NCBI GenBank assembly: GCA_003140705.1
Contig: PLKU01000468.1
Coordinates: forward strand, 597 to 6,712
Direction of reading: 5' to 3'
DNA: 6,116 nt
From: Acidobacteriaceae bacterium
GTDB taxonomy: Bacteria; Acidobacteriota; Terriglobia; Terriglobales; Acidobacteriaceae
The translations under genes were made by a program, and so were the position numbers. This document shows, one piece after another, positions 1 through 6,116 of this stretch (positions are counted from its first letter, which is position 1; each line of letters opens with the position of its first letter). Under the pieces are notes generated by a model. It saw only the letters and a program-made list of their open reading frames with translations. It did not search any database and was not told the DNA's origin.

Positions 1-157
1 CCAGCTGGACGAGCCGCTCAAAAGCGTTGGCGATTTTACTGTGTCCATCAAGCTGCACCGCGAAGTCACCGCTCATGTGAAGGTCAAGGTTCTGGGCGAA
101 GCCACTACCGATGCCCCAGCAGCCGAGCCAGTCACTGAAGCTGTCGCGGCCGAGTAG
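1..157 (+). CDS. rplI: 50S ribosomal protein L9, C-terminal part (5' end outside window)
   Basis: The reading frame starts at base 2 and runs for 51 codons to a TAG at 155-157. The translation begins QLDEPLKSVGDFTVSIKLHR and continues with EVTAHVKVKVLGE. This matches the end of the C-terminal 23S rRNA-binding domain of L9, where a pattern of the type 'I-L-x-x-P-I-K-x-L-G, V-x-V-x-L-H-x-x-V' is conserved. L9 is a structural protein of the large ribosomal subunit, bound near the base of the L1 stalk. After the conserved domain there is a short Ala/Glu-rich tail (ATTDAPAAEPVTEAVAAE), a variable extension in this family. The N-terminal domain and the linker helix lie left of the window. It is the only + strand gene here, it converges on the monooxygenase, and it is followed 21 bases later by a strong hairpin. 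Identification is confident although only about a third of the protein is visible. Confidence 0.93.
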   Translation, partial: QLDEPLKSVGDFTVSIKLHREVTAHVKVKVLGEATTDAPAAEPVTEAVAAE

Positions 158-178
158 CTTCAATCCATCCTCACCAAC

Positions 179-204
179 CCGCCTCTCGGTGTGCCGAGGG
201 GCGG
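179..204 (+). terminator. Probable terminator hairpin after rplI
   Basis: The bases ccgcctctcgg (179-189) and ccgaggggcgg (194-204) form an 11-bp stem with one T-G wobble and a four-base loop (tgtg). The stem begins 21 bases after the rplI stop codon. The following stretch (205-220) is only moderately T-rich (tggtgtgtttattctc), so it is not a textbook U-tract, and a run of six T's comes later, at about 229-234. On the - strand the hairpin is not followed by T's, so I assign it to rplI rather than to the convergent monooxygenase. Confidence 0.65.
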
Positions 205-272
205 TGGTGTGTTTATTCTCAATTCATTTTTTGATTGCTTCCTGAACCGGGAAGGCGCTCCGCTCCCACACG

Positions 273-1415
273 CTAATCGGCAAGGTGTTCTTCATAGGCG
301 ATGATTGGCGCAAAGCTTCGAAGAGCAGCGGACTTGGGCGCGACACTGAAGGCCAGGTCCCGCAGCCTGCAGAGAGGAAGCGAGTTCCATTGTCCGATTG
401 CGCCGAGACGGCGCGATTCGACGACAATCCTGCCCGTGCGCGGGATCCGAGCTGCCTCGTAGGCCCTCAGGCTGCGTTCAATGTCAGGGCCCACCGCCAG
501 CTGCCCGGCTAATTCCATCGCGTCTTCAATTCCCTGGCAGGCTCCCTGCCCAAGGTTGGGCGTCATTGGATGGGCTGCATCCCCAAGCAAAGTCACTCGA
601 CCTCGCCCCCAGGACCTCAATGGTCTTCGATCGTAGACGTCGTGCCGTAAGATGTTTGCGCCGGTTGCGCGAATCAACTTTTCGATTGGTTCGTGCCATC
701 CGCTAAAAAGTGAAAGAAGTAGAGCTGCTGGGCCTTCGGGCGGATCCGATTCATGTTCGGGGACATTGGCCGTTGCGTACCAGTAAACTCTTTCGTTCTG
801 GATGGGGAGCATTCCGAATCGCTTTCCGCGCCCCCATGTTTCACCCGGCGTGAAATCCAAGTGATCATATTCAGCCACTCCGCGCCAGGCGGTATAACCG
901 GAATAGCGAAGCGGATCATGGTGCCCGAGAAGCGTCTTGACGGCTGAGCGAATGCCGTCCGCCCCAATCAGAATGTCGCCCGTCGCTGCTTCGGAATTCG
1001 TAAACTTTACTGCTACACCGTCTTGATCCTCGTCGAATCCCGAGCATTCATGGCCCAGATGGATATGATCGGTTCCAAGTCTTTCTGCCAGCATGGCCAG
1101 CAGGTCGGCGCGATGAAGAACGGTGACGCCGCTCCCGAACCGGCTCTTCATTTCCATTGAATCCGTAACCGAGATTGTGGCGCCGTTTTGTCGCCGCAAT
1201 GCGAAATGCTCGGGTGCGAAATTGATTGAATGCAGTGCATCCCCAAGGCCAAGCTTGACAAGAGCCTTCACGGCATTCGGCCAAAGGGAAATCCCGGCCC
1301 CGACCTCTTTGTGTACAGCGCTTTTCTCATAGACTTCGGCATCGATGCCTCGACTGCGCAAAGCAATCGCTGCACACAATCCACCGATGCCGCCGCCAAT
1401 GATTATCGTCCGCAC
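273..1415 (-). CDS. FAD-dependent class A (PHBH-fold) monooxygenase, substrate unknown
   Basis: This 380-residue protein has every sequence hallmark of single-component flavoprotein hydroxylases/epoxidases of the UbiH/PHBH/zeaxanthin-epoxidase superfamily. These use FAD, NAD(P)H and O2 to hydroxylate or epoxidise an organic substrate, usually aromatic, in the cytoplasm. The dinucleotide-binding GGGIGG is at residues 7-12, with the acidic residue ending strand 2 at E30. The DG motif (GADGIRS) is at 151-157 and binds FAD and NAD(P)H. The GD motif (GDAAHPMTPNLGQGA) begins at G278 and contacts the FAD ribityl/pyrophosphate. The stretches GISLWPNA (41-48) and YSGYTAWRG (171-179) resemble the salicylate/3-hydroxybenzoate hydroxylase, urate hydroxylase (HpxO) and zeaxanthin epoxidase branch. 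Length is normal for that branch. The start is GTG at 1413-1415. The frame has no ATG, GTG or TTG between there and an in-frame TAA at 1479-1481. The only upstream purine-rich motif is GGAG, about 15 bases before the GTG, a long spacing. It follows the lipoprotein-like gene by 63 bp and may share its message. No pathway partner in the window identifies the substrate. Confidence 0.88.
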   Translation of the reverse strand: MRTIIIGGGIGGLCAAIALRSRGIDAEVYEKSAVHKEVGAGISLWPNAVKALVKLGLGDALHSINFAPEHFALRRQNGATISVTDSMEMKSRFGSGVTVLHRADLLAMLAERLGTDHIHLGHECSGFDEDQDGVAVKFTNSEAATGDILIGADGIRSAVKTLLGHHDPLRYSGYTAWRGVAEYDHLDFTPGETWGRGKRFGMLPIQNERVYWYATANVPEHESDPPEGPAALLLSLFSGWHEPIEKLIRATGANILRHDVYDRRPLRSWGRGRVTLLGDAAHPMTPNLGQGACQGIEDAMELAGQLAVGPDIERSLRAYEAARIPRTGRIVVESRRLGAIGQWNSLPLCRLRDLAFSVAPKSAALRSFAPIIAYEEHLAD

Positions 1416-1478
1416 GCTCGCGAAGGCCGTCTCCAGAAATGGGGTTGTTCCTGCCAGGATGTTGAACTGGCTTCGAGT

Positions 1479-2222
1479 TTACAGGATTTGTTTCTCGGGG
1501 GCGCCGCCGCATTGGACGATCAGCTTTTTGATTGCCTTATCCATCTTCTCTGTAAACCCAGGACTCGCATTTGCCTTGGCAAGGGAGAAAAACAAGCGAG
1601 CCCGATTTGGCGTAAAGCTTTTATCGATTCGATTCTGGGTGTCGTAACAGGTCCTCGCCGACTTTCCACTCGCCGAATTCAGCGTAAGACGCAAAACCTC
1701 GCCGCGGGGGTGGCTGGCGTCGCTGGGATCGGCGCTTTCCCAAAGTGCGCTGTTTGTGTCAATTGCGCTCAAGAACATGTCGCAGTGGCCGTCGGGCTGA
1801 GTTACCGACAGAACTGACATTTCCGGGTCAAATGAAACCTCGAGATTGTCGTTGATTCCGTCATTCGCGCTGAGAGATAGTAGCTTGCTTCGAATGTATT
1901 CATAGAGCTCCATCTGGGTGGGCTCAGGCTTCGGGGCGGCCTTTTTCGGTTTCGGTGCGGGCTTTGTGAACTGTGCCGCTTGCACGACCTGCGTCGGCTG
2001 CTGAGGCCCTGAATTGAACAGTGGTTGACCTGTACAACCGGTCAAAATCACCAGCAGTACAGCCCCGGCGACGCACCAAAGTTTCGATAAAAGTGTTGTG
2101 TTTCTTCTATTTGCAGATTCATCAACAACGCCGGCATGGCGGCTGCTGACGACGACAGAGCGCGGTGAGGCGGCATCCTGTCTCATCTGGCCGACGATCT
2201 TACCTAAAAGCGCAATCCGCAT
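1479..2222 (-). CDS. Hypothetical membrane-anchored protein, possible lipoprotein with Pro/Lys-rich linker
   Basis: I do not recognise this family. With the start at ATG 2220-2222 it has 247 residues. After a hydrophilic N-terminal stretch of about 48 residues comes a hydrophobic segment (about 50-60) ending in LTGC. C63 fits a lipobox, so the mature protein may be lipid-anchored and periplasm-facing. Next is a Gln-rich stretch and a Pro/Lys/Ala linker (about 86-104, containing PKPKKAAPKPEP), typical of a flexible spacer. The C-terminal part (about 105-247) looks like a mixed alpha/beta globular domain with cysteines at 147, 192 and 238. The oddity is the long n-region, since lipoprotein signal peptides rarely have more than about 20 residues before the hydrophobic core. 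A single-pass membrane protein is therefore an alternative. A second in-frame ATG at 2184-2186 would give 235 residues. Neither start has a good Shine-Dalgarno, but a promoter-like element ends six bases before the first one. I prefer the 2222 start, with modest confidence. The frame is also open further upstream, inside the ABC gene, but that part is antisense-free overlap without a credible start. Confidence 0.62.
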   Translation of the reverse strand: MRIALLGKIVGQMRQDAASPRSVVVSSRHAGVVDESANRRNTTLLSKLWCVAGAVLLVILTGCTGQPLFNSGPQQPTQVVQAAQFTKPAPKPKKAAPKPEPTQMELYEYIRSKLLSLSANDGINDNLEVSFDPEMSVLSVTQPDGHCDMFLSAIDTNSALWESADPSDASHPRGEVLRLTLNSASGKSARTCYDTQNRIDKSFTPNRARLFFSLAKANASPGFTEKMDKAIKKLIVQCGGAPEKQIL

Positions 2223-2228
2223 GGGGTG

Positions 2229-2256
2229 AGTATAGACACGGCTTCGGCATGGTCTA
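2229..2256 (-). promoter_or_regulatory. Candidate sigma-70 promoter for the lipoprotein-like gene
   Basis: On the - strand, TAGACC (2256-2251, four of six matches to TTGACA) is followed after 16 bases by TATACT (2234-2229, five of six matches to TATAAT). The expected transcription start is the A of the ATG at 2222, or within a base or two of it, which would produce a leaderless message. The -35 element coincides with the stop codon of the ABC ATPase gene (2254-2256). If real, it separates the lipoprotein/monooxygenase pair from the phosphatase/ABC operon. Consensus is not perfect and consensus elements in this phylum are not well fixed. Confidence 0.4.
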
Positions 2257-3063
2257 TCCCACTTTCGCGAGGGGTTGGTTCCGATCGGTGCGCAGAGTAG
2301 GCACTGCGGCAAGCAGGCTCCGGGTGTAGGGATGCTCGGGCGCGGTAAGCAAGCGTGCACTTGGGCCTGTCTCAACCACCTGGCCAGCGCGCATCACGGC
2401 TACACGGCTGGCCACCTGGCCCACTACGGCCAGGTCGTGGGAGATGAACAGCATCGCCAGCCCATGCCGTTGTTGCAGCCCATTAAGCAGATCGAGCACC
2501 TGCGACTGGACGGTAACATCCAGGGCAGTCGTTGGCTCGTCGGCTATGAGTAAGCGCGGTCTGTTGATGAGCGCCATGGCAATTAGAATTCGCTGCCGCT
2601 GCCCGCCTGAAAACTGGTGAGGATAGTCGCCGTAGCGGCGCGGGGCATCCGGCAGGGCGACGGCTTCCAGGGCAGCAATCGCTTTGCACTTAGCCTCTCG
2701 GCCCGTCCAGGAGGGGAAATGTGCTTCAGCGGCCTCGGCCACCTGTCGGCCAATTTGCATGGCCGGGTTGAGTGCAGTCATCGGTTCCTGGAAGATCATG
2801 GCGATCTCCCGGCCACGCCGCTCGCGCATCGCACCGCCGCGCAACTGCAGCAGATCGGTGCCCTGCCACAAGACCAACCCATCAACCTTGGCTGCAGGCC
2901 CAAGAAGACCCATGATGGCAAGAGCTGTGACGCTCTTGCCGGATCCCGATTCCCCGACAAGACCCAGCACTTCGCCTTCGGCAAGCTCGAAGCCAACTCC
3001 GCGTACTGCCTCCGCGGAGCCAAAGCGAATATGCAGGTCGCGAATACTCAGTAGAGCGGCCAT
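2254..3063 (-). CDS. ABC transporter ATP-binding protein, OppD/DppD/NikD type
   Basis: This 269-residue cytoplasmic ATPase would power import through a partner permease in the peptide/opine/nickel (PepT) ABC family. All ATPase motifs are intact: Walker A GESGSGKS (37-44), Q-loop FQEP (91-94), signature FSGGQRQR (151-158), Walker B LLIADEPT (171-178) with catalytic E176, the D-loop LD (181-182), and the switch H209 in SHD. The stretch [10 protein letters not shown] and the C-terminal [13 protein letters not shown] (243-255) are the diagnostic signature and 'oligopeptide_HPY' region of OppD/DppD-like ATPases. It is shorter than OppD/DppD (about 320-330) and closer to NikD, because the tail stops soon after the HPY motif. 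The ATG (3061-3063) overlaps the TAA of the phosphatase gene by one base (TAATG) and has no good Shine-Dalgarno of its own, so translation is probably coupled. The second ATPase (OppF type), permeases and binding protein that usually accompany it are absent from the window. The substrate cannot be read from the sequence. Confidence 0.92.
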   Translation of the reverse strand: MAALLSIRDLHIRFGSAEAVRGVGFELAEGEVLGLVGESGSGKSVTALAIMGLLGPAAKVDGLVLWQGTDLLQLRGGAMRERRGREIAMIFQEPMTALNPAMQIGRQVAEAAEAHFPSWTGREAKCKAIAALEAVALPDAPRRYGDYPHQFSGGQRQRILIAMALINRPRLLIADEPTTALDVTVQSQVLDLLNGLQQRHGLAMLFISHDLAVVGQVASRVAVMRAGQVVETGPSARLLTAPEHPYTRSLLAAVPTLRTDRNQPLAKVG

Positions 3064-4715
3064 TAGGTTGCTTCGACCAAAGATTGTTCACGCGCGCCGT
3101 TGTACCGCACCTCAACCAACGTGCAGTCATCCTGTGCTTCATTGTTCGCTTGGAATCTGGCCACAAGGTCGAGGATCTGGTTCATATCTTGATGAGGAGC
3201 AACTTCACTCAATCTCTGGTCACCAAAGGGATCACCGTCGCTATTCTCCGCTTCGACCAATCCGTCAGTCGCGAGGAGAATCCTCTCTCCCGGCTTCAGC
3301 GTGCAGCGCGCGGAGGCATAAGTTGCGTCGGGTAGCAGGCCCACAATCAGGCTGCTCTCTTCAAGCCATTTCACCCCGGTGTCATGGATCAGAAGCGGCT
3401 GAATGTGGCCGCAATTCATGTATTCAACGCTCCCGTCCGGGAAGAGCTTAAGCAACACCATGGTGGCGTACTTACCCACGTTTCGCGTATAAAGAAACTG
3501 GTTCAAGAGCGCCGCGATCTCTGCCAGATTTTGCCCTGAAAGCAATTGCGCGTGGATGATTCCCTGCATCGTCGCGGCCACAATGGCGGCTGGGATGCCC
3601 TTCCCTGAAACATCCGCAATGGCCACGCATACACAATCGTCGAGCGCCACCGCGTCGAAGAAATCGCCGCCAATCTCGTAGCAGGGAATGCTCCTCGCCT
3701 TGACCACGGCGAAGGGAATGACGGGCATCGTGATCGACATCAGTCCGCTATGAATCCTGGCGGCAACTTCAAGTTCCTCGCGCGCCCTTCTCGACCTGTA
3801 CTCAGCTTCGGCGAGCAGCGCATTCTGCAGCAATGCAGCGGCTTCAGTTGAGATTGTGTCCAGCAGCTGATGATCCACCTCGCTCAGGTTTCCTGCCCCA
3901 ATCTGACTGTCAAGATAGAGAAGCCCAAGCAGCTCTGTGTGCTGGCCATTTGCGTCGCGTTTACGCAACGGAATGCAATAAATGCTGCGAATCTTATTCA
4001 CCATCACACTGGCCCATGCCGATGCCTTGTCGTCGGTGAGCGTGTCACTGATGGAGAATTTTGCGTCGCTCTCGATCGCTCTCTGCATGGCCCGCCGTGA
4101 GATGGTCGAATCCTGCTCGACTATCTTGCCTTCCGCATTGAGCCCTCGCGCAAGCTTCATCTCACCGGCCTCGCGCAGGAAAACGAACCCGCGCTCAACG
4201 CCGGTGAGTTGGAGGGTCAACTGGAGCAGAGTTGTGAGGATCTCCTCAATAGCTCCCCCAGCGTTGAGCTGCCGGGCGGCGCTCAGCAACCAGTTCAACT
4301 GCTCCATCTCGCGGGCAGCCGGAAGTTCTTTCCCGTCGATAAACGGAAACTCGTTGATCGGAAATCGGAGGCTGGACACCAGGCCAATCTGTGAGGTTGG
4401 CTCTCCTCTGCTCACTTCATGGAAATGGAATTGGAGTCGCGGTCCCTCCAGTGAACCCAGTTGCAGCAAGTCGCCGGGATGCAAAGGAGCCCGCTGAACT
4501 CGCACGCCATTCAAATAGGTGCCGTGGCTGCTATTCCTGTCCACAACCGAGTAGACGTCGTTTTCCCGTATGATGGTCGCGTGTTGGCGCGAGACGCATT
4601 GATCGCGCAGAACCACGTCCTGGTCGGGTAAGCGTCCAATAGACGTGGAAGGGCGGTCAAGAATCACGTCGTGCTGACCATCAGCATCGGTATAACTAAG
4701 GGTGGGGAAAGCCAT
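3063..4715 (-). CDS. FHA-GAF-SpoIIE (PPM-type) serine/threonine phosphatase
   Basis: This 550-residue soluble signalling protein has three domains. The N-terminal FHA domain (about 5-98) has the canonical phosphothreonine-reading residues G27-R28, S42, H45 and N69-G70 ([20 protein letters not shown]). A GAF domain (about 145-300, with GFVFLRE and GLLYLDS) probably senses a small ligand or mediates dimerisation. A helical connector (about 300-325) leads to a SpoIIE/RsbU-type PPM phosphatase (about 330-540). Its metal-binding acidic residues are all present: EIGGDFFD (D351), IADVSGKG (D368), ATDG (D484) and DDCTLVEV (D529/D530), so it should be active. Known relatives dephosphorylate Ser/Thr on anti-sigma-factor antagonists or other regulatory proteins. 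The start is the ATG at 4713-4715, which has AGGAG four bases upstream. A TTG in frame at 4746-4748 lacks a ribosome-binding site and would add 11 residues outside the FHA fold. The gene follows the TPR gene by 64 bp and overlaps the ABC ATPase by one base. Confidence 0.93.
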   Translation of the reverse strand: MAFPTLSYTDADGQHDVILDRPSTSIGRLPDQDVVLRDQCVSRQHATIIRENDVYSVVDRNSSHGTYLNGVRVQRAPLHPGDLLQLGSLEGPRLQFHFHEVSRGEPTSQIGLVSSLRFPINEFPFIDGKELPAAREMEQLNWLLSAARQLNAGGAIEEILTTLLQLTLQLTGVERGFVFLREAGEMKLARGLNAEGKIVEQDSTISRRAMQRAIESDAKFSISDTLTDDKASAWASVMVNKIRSIYCIPLRKRDANGQHTELLGLLYLDSQIGAGNLSEVDHQLLDTISTEAAALLQNALLAEAEYRSRRAREELEVAARIHSGLMSITMPVIPFAVVKARSIPCYEIGGDFFDAVALDDCVCVAIADVSGKGIPAAIVAATMQGIIHAQLLSGQNLAEIAALLNQFLYTRNVGKYATMVLLKLFPDGSVEYMNCGHIQPLLIHDTGVKWLEESSLIVGLLPDATYASARCTLKPGERILLATDGLVEAENSDGDPFGDQRLSEVAPHQDMNQILDLVARFQANNEAQDDCTLVEVRYNGAREQSLVEAT

Positions 4716-4719
4716 CTTG

Positions 4720-4725
4720 CTCCTC
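4720..4725 (-). promoter_or_regulatory. Ribosome-binding site fixing the phosphatase start
   Basis: GAGGAG on the - strand lies four bases before the ATG at 4713-4715. It is the only clear Shine-Dalgarno in this gap and decides in favour of this ATG over the TTG at 4746-4748. A small hairpin (cgccc/gggcg with a four-base loop, 4728-4741) lies directly upstream of it. I see no convincing promoter in the 64-bp gap (4716-4779), so the phosphatase may be read from the TPR gene's transcript. Confidence 0.7.
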
Positions 4726-4779
4726 GTCGCCCTGGAGGGCGAAGTCAATCCATTTCATTAACATAACCCATCGGGGGCG

Positions 4780-6116
4780 TCAGGCGAGATTCATCTTTGT
4801 AAGCAGCGCGGGGTAACGCGGATGCGAGCGGAAATCGTCATAGAGGGACCACCCCTTCAAGTTGGTGATCATCAATTCCCGCTGATCAATAGCCTGGTCA
4901 AGCAGATCTGCAGCGATTTCCATCTCACCCAACGCCACATGAACCGCGGCAACGGCGTTTGCATGCAGGTAGCCGCTCTTTTCGCTCAGTTCATGCATTT
5001 CAGCCACTACCCGACGCGCATCCTCTGCCCGACCGTCGCGAGCATAAGAAATACCCAGATACGCAAGTGGCACGATCCATCGCTGATGGATTTCACAGCA
5101 CTTTTCGGCGAGGGCGATCGCTTCTTCATATCGCTGCAGACCCATCTTGGATTCAACAATGCAAAACATTGAAAAGGCATCGTTCGGCTCCAGGCTCAGT
5201 GTTTCTTCTGCCATGGCGATGCAATCCTCGTAGCGGCGCATGATCAGCAGGTACATTGCGGCGTCGTTGCGGGCAATGATCGAGAGCGGATCTCTCTGCA
5301 GCCAACGCTTCAATTCATCCAGACCCTCTTCGAGCCGCCCCTGAGGCTTCAAATAATAGACGGCGTAAGGGGCAATGACTTCAGGAGATACGGAATCCAA
5401 TTCGAGCGCGCGGCGGAAGTGATTTGCGGCCTCGGCCCAGTTATAGTCTCCGACGGCGCTCACAAAACCGAGTGCAGCATGAGCGCCGGCCAGGCCATCG
5501 TCGAGGGAAAGGGCCTTTTGCGCAGCTGCGCGAGCTTTGGGCAGCGTCTCTGTGGCGTTCGCTGCTCCCATTTCGGCTAACCTGCCGTAGTACATCGCCA
5601 GGCTGGTCAGGGCTGCCGCATAGTTCGGATCGATCGACAGCGCATTCTCTAGGCACCGAAGAGCACGGGCCATGCTATCGGGTGAAAACTTGTACAAATG
5701 GTGTCGCGCTTCCAGTAGTGCTTCATAGGCGGCGACATTTGTGGTGTGTTTCCCCATCGCAGGAGATGGGGTCAGGCTTACTTTCAACTGTTCGGCAATT
5801 GCGGCTGAGATTTCGTCCTGGACAGCAAAAATGTCGGTCAGTTCGCGATCATATCGTTGCGACCAGATCAGGGCTCTGTCATCAGCCTTGATCAGCTGCG
5901 CCGTTACGCGGATGCGGCTGCCGGCTCGGCGCACGCTACCCTGAAGGATTGTTCCGACGCCCAGGGCTTCGGCAATCCCTCGGATGTCTTCCTCCTTGCC
6001 GCGGAACGCGAATGCCGACGTACGCGCAATGACGCGCAATCCGGGGATGCGCGCGAGCAAGTTGATAATCTCTTCGGCTAGACCGTCAGAGAAGTACTCC
6101 TGGTCTTTCTCGGCGC
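4780..6116 (-). CDS. TolB/FlgO-like and TPR-repeat signalling protein, C-terminal part (5' end outside window)
   Basis: The frame is open to the right edge, giving 444 visible residues before a TGA at 4780-4782. The visible part begins AEKDQEYFSDGLAEEIINLL, followed by ARIPGLRVIARTSAFAFRGK. This is the well-known TolB/FlgO-like segment, continuing with an ALGV-x-x-ILQGSVRRAG motif and a WSQRYDRELTDIFAVQDEI motif (through about residue 115). It is followed by TPR-type helical repeats (about 126-415), seen as A-x8-A-x4-P-style units such as CLENALSIDPNYAAALTSLA and RRALELDSVSPE. The protein ends in YDDFRSHPRYPALLTKMNL, typical of the family's last helix. Such regions mediate protein-protein contacts. 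In full-length relatives they follow an N-terminal effector, which may be a Ser/Thr protein kinase, an adenylate/guanylate cyclase or a CadC-like winged-helix domain, usually with a membrane segment between. Which one applies cannot be seen. A TTG at 6058-6060 is not the start, because conserved family sequence continues upstream of it. Confidence 0.87.
   Translation of the reverse strand, partial: AEKDQEYFSDGLAEEIINLLARIPGLRVIARTSAFAFRGKEEDIRGIAEALGVGTILQGSVRRAGSRIRVTAQLIKADDRALIWSQRYDRELTDIFAVQDEISAAIAEQLKVSLTPSPAMGKHTTNVAAYEALLEARHHLYKFSPDSMARALRCLENALSIDPNYAAALTSLAMYYGRLAEMGAANATETLPKARAAAQKALSLDDGLAGAHAALGFVSAVGDYNWAEAANHFRRALELDSVSPEVIAPYAVYYLKPQGRLEEGLDELKRWLQRDPLSIIARNDAAMYLLIMRRYEDCIAMAEETLSLEPNDAFSMFCIVESKMGLQRYEEAIALAEKCCEIHQRWIVPLAYLGISYARDGRAEDARRVVAEMHELSEKSGYLHANAVAAVHVALGEMEIAADLLDQAIDQRELMITNLKGWSLYDDFRSHPRYPALLTKMNLA

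Noticed and set aside
158..272. A terminator for the monooxygenase in the convergent gap.
   Set aside because: The strong hairpin at 179-204 lacks a following T-run on the - strand. The CTTCC/GGAAG stem at about 240-257 is only five base pairs and is also not followed by T's in that direction.
1230..1817. A 195-codon open frame on the + strand.
   Set aside because: It is antisense to the monooxygenase N-terminus and the lipoprotein-like gene, with no recognisable domain and no sign of a ribosome-binding site.
2223..2375. A longer version of the lipoprotein-like protein starting at TTG 2373-2375.
   Set aside because: The extra 51 residues lie inside the ABC ATPase coding region in another frame, are Pro/Cys-rich and disordered-looking, and start at a TTG without a ribosome-binding site.
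2684..3451. A 255-codon open frame on the + strand.
   Set aside because: It lies entirely antisense to the ABC ATPase and phosphatase genes, whose motifs are unambiguous. Its translation is Ser/Arg/Pro-rich low-complexity sequence typical of antisense shadow frames in GC-rich DNA.
3982..4497. A 171-codon open frame on the + strand.
   Set aside because: It is antisense to the FHA and GAF part of the phosphatase, and its composition is that of a shadow frame.
4713..4748. A TTG start for the phosphatase at 4746-4748.
   Set aside because: There is no ribosome-binding site before it, whereas the ATG at 4713-4715 has AGGAG at good spacing and begins right at the FHA fold.
5424..5891. A 155-codon open frame on the + strand.
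   Set aside because: It is antisense to the TPR region, is Arg/Ser-rich, and has no recognisable motif.
6022..6040. Two copies of the nine-base acgcgcaat in tandem, one base apart.
   Set aside because: They fall within the conserved coding sequence for LRVIART of the TolB-like segment and are explained by codon choice, so I do not regard them as a regulatory repeat.

Overview
The window looks like chromosomal DNA from a high-GC Gram-negative bacterium. The style of the signalling proteins (an FHA-GAF-SpoIIE phosphatase beside a TolB-like/TPR protein) suggests Acidobacteriota, class Terriglobia. That assignment is inference from protein style, not from a marker gene. No mobile element, CRISPR array, tRNA or rRNA is visible. 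No stretch longer than about 115 bases lies outside a gene.

Layout: the left edge holds the last 51 codons of rplI (ribosomal protein L9) on the + strand, followed by a strong hairpin that is probably its terminator. Everything else is on the - strand, so rplI converges on the rest. Reading in the direction of - strand transcription, from right to left, there are five genes. (1) A TolB/FlgO-like plus TPR protein, whose N-terminal effector domain lies beyond the right edge. (2) A 550-residue FHA-GAF-PPM (SpoIIE/RsbU-type) Ser/Thr phosphatase. (3) An OppD/DppD-type ABC transporter ATPase whose ATG overlaps the phosphatase stop codon by one base (TAATG). (4) An unrecognised protein with a lipobox-like motif and a Pro/Lys-rich linker, apparently with its own promoter. 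(5) A class A FAD-dependent monooxygenase starting at GTG.

Function: genes 1 and 2 look like a signalling module. The TPR protein belongs to a class that often carries a Ser/Thr kinase, cyclase or winged-helix domain at its N-terminus. The phosphatase combines a phosphothreonine-binding FHA domain, a GAF sensor domain and an intact PPM catalytic domain. The one-base overlap implies that the phosphatase and the peptide-type ABC ATPase are translated from one message. No permease or substrate-binding protein is present, so the ATPase either works with a transporter encoded elsewhere or belongs to an operon that is unusual for its family. The lipoprotein-like gene and the monooxygenase are 63 bp apart and may be co-transcribed, but nothing in their sequences links their functions.

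This is mostly ordinary chromosomal content. I found no clear new defence or mobile system. The points most worth checking are the phosphatase-ABC coupling, the hidden N-terminus of the TPR protein, and the odd N-terminal extension and possible leaderless start of the lipoprotein-like gene.
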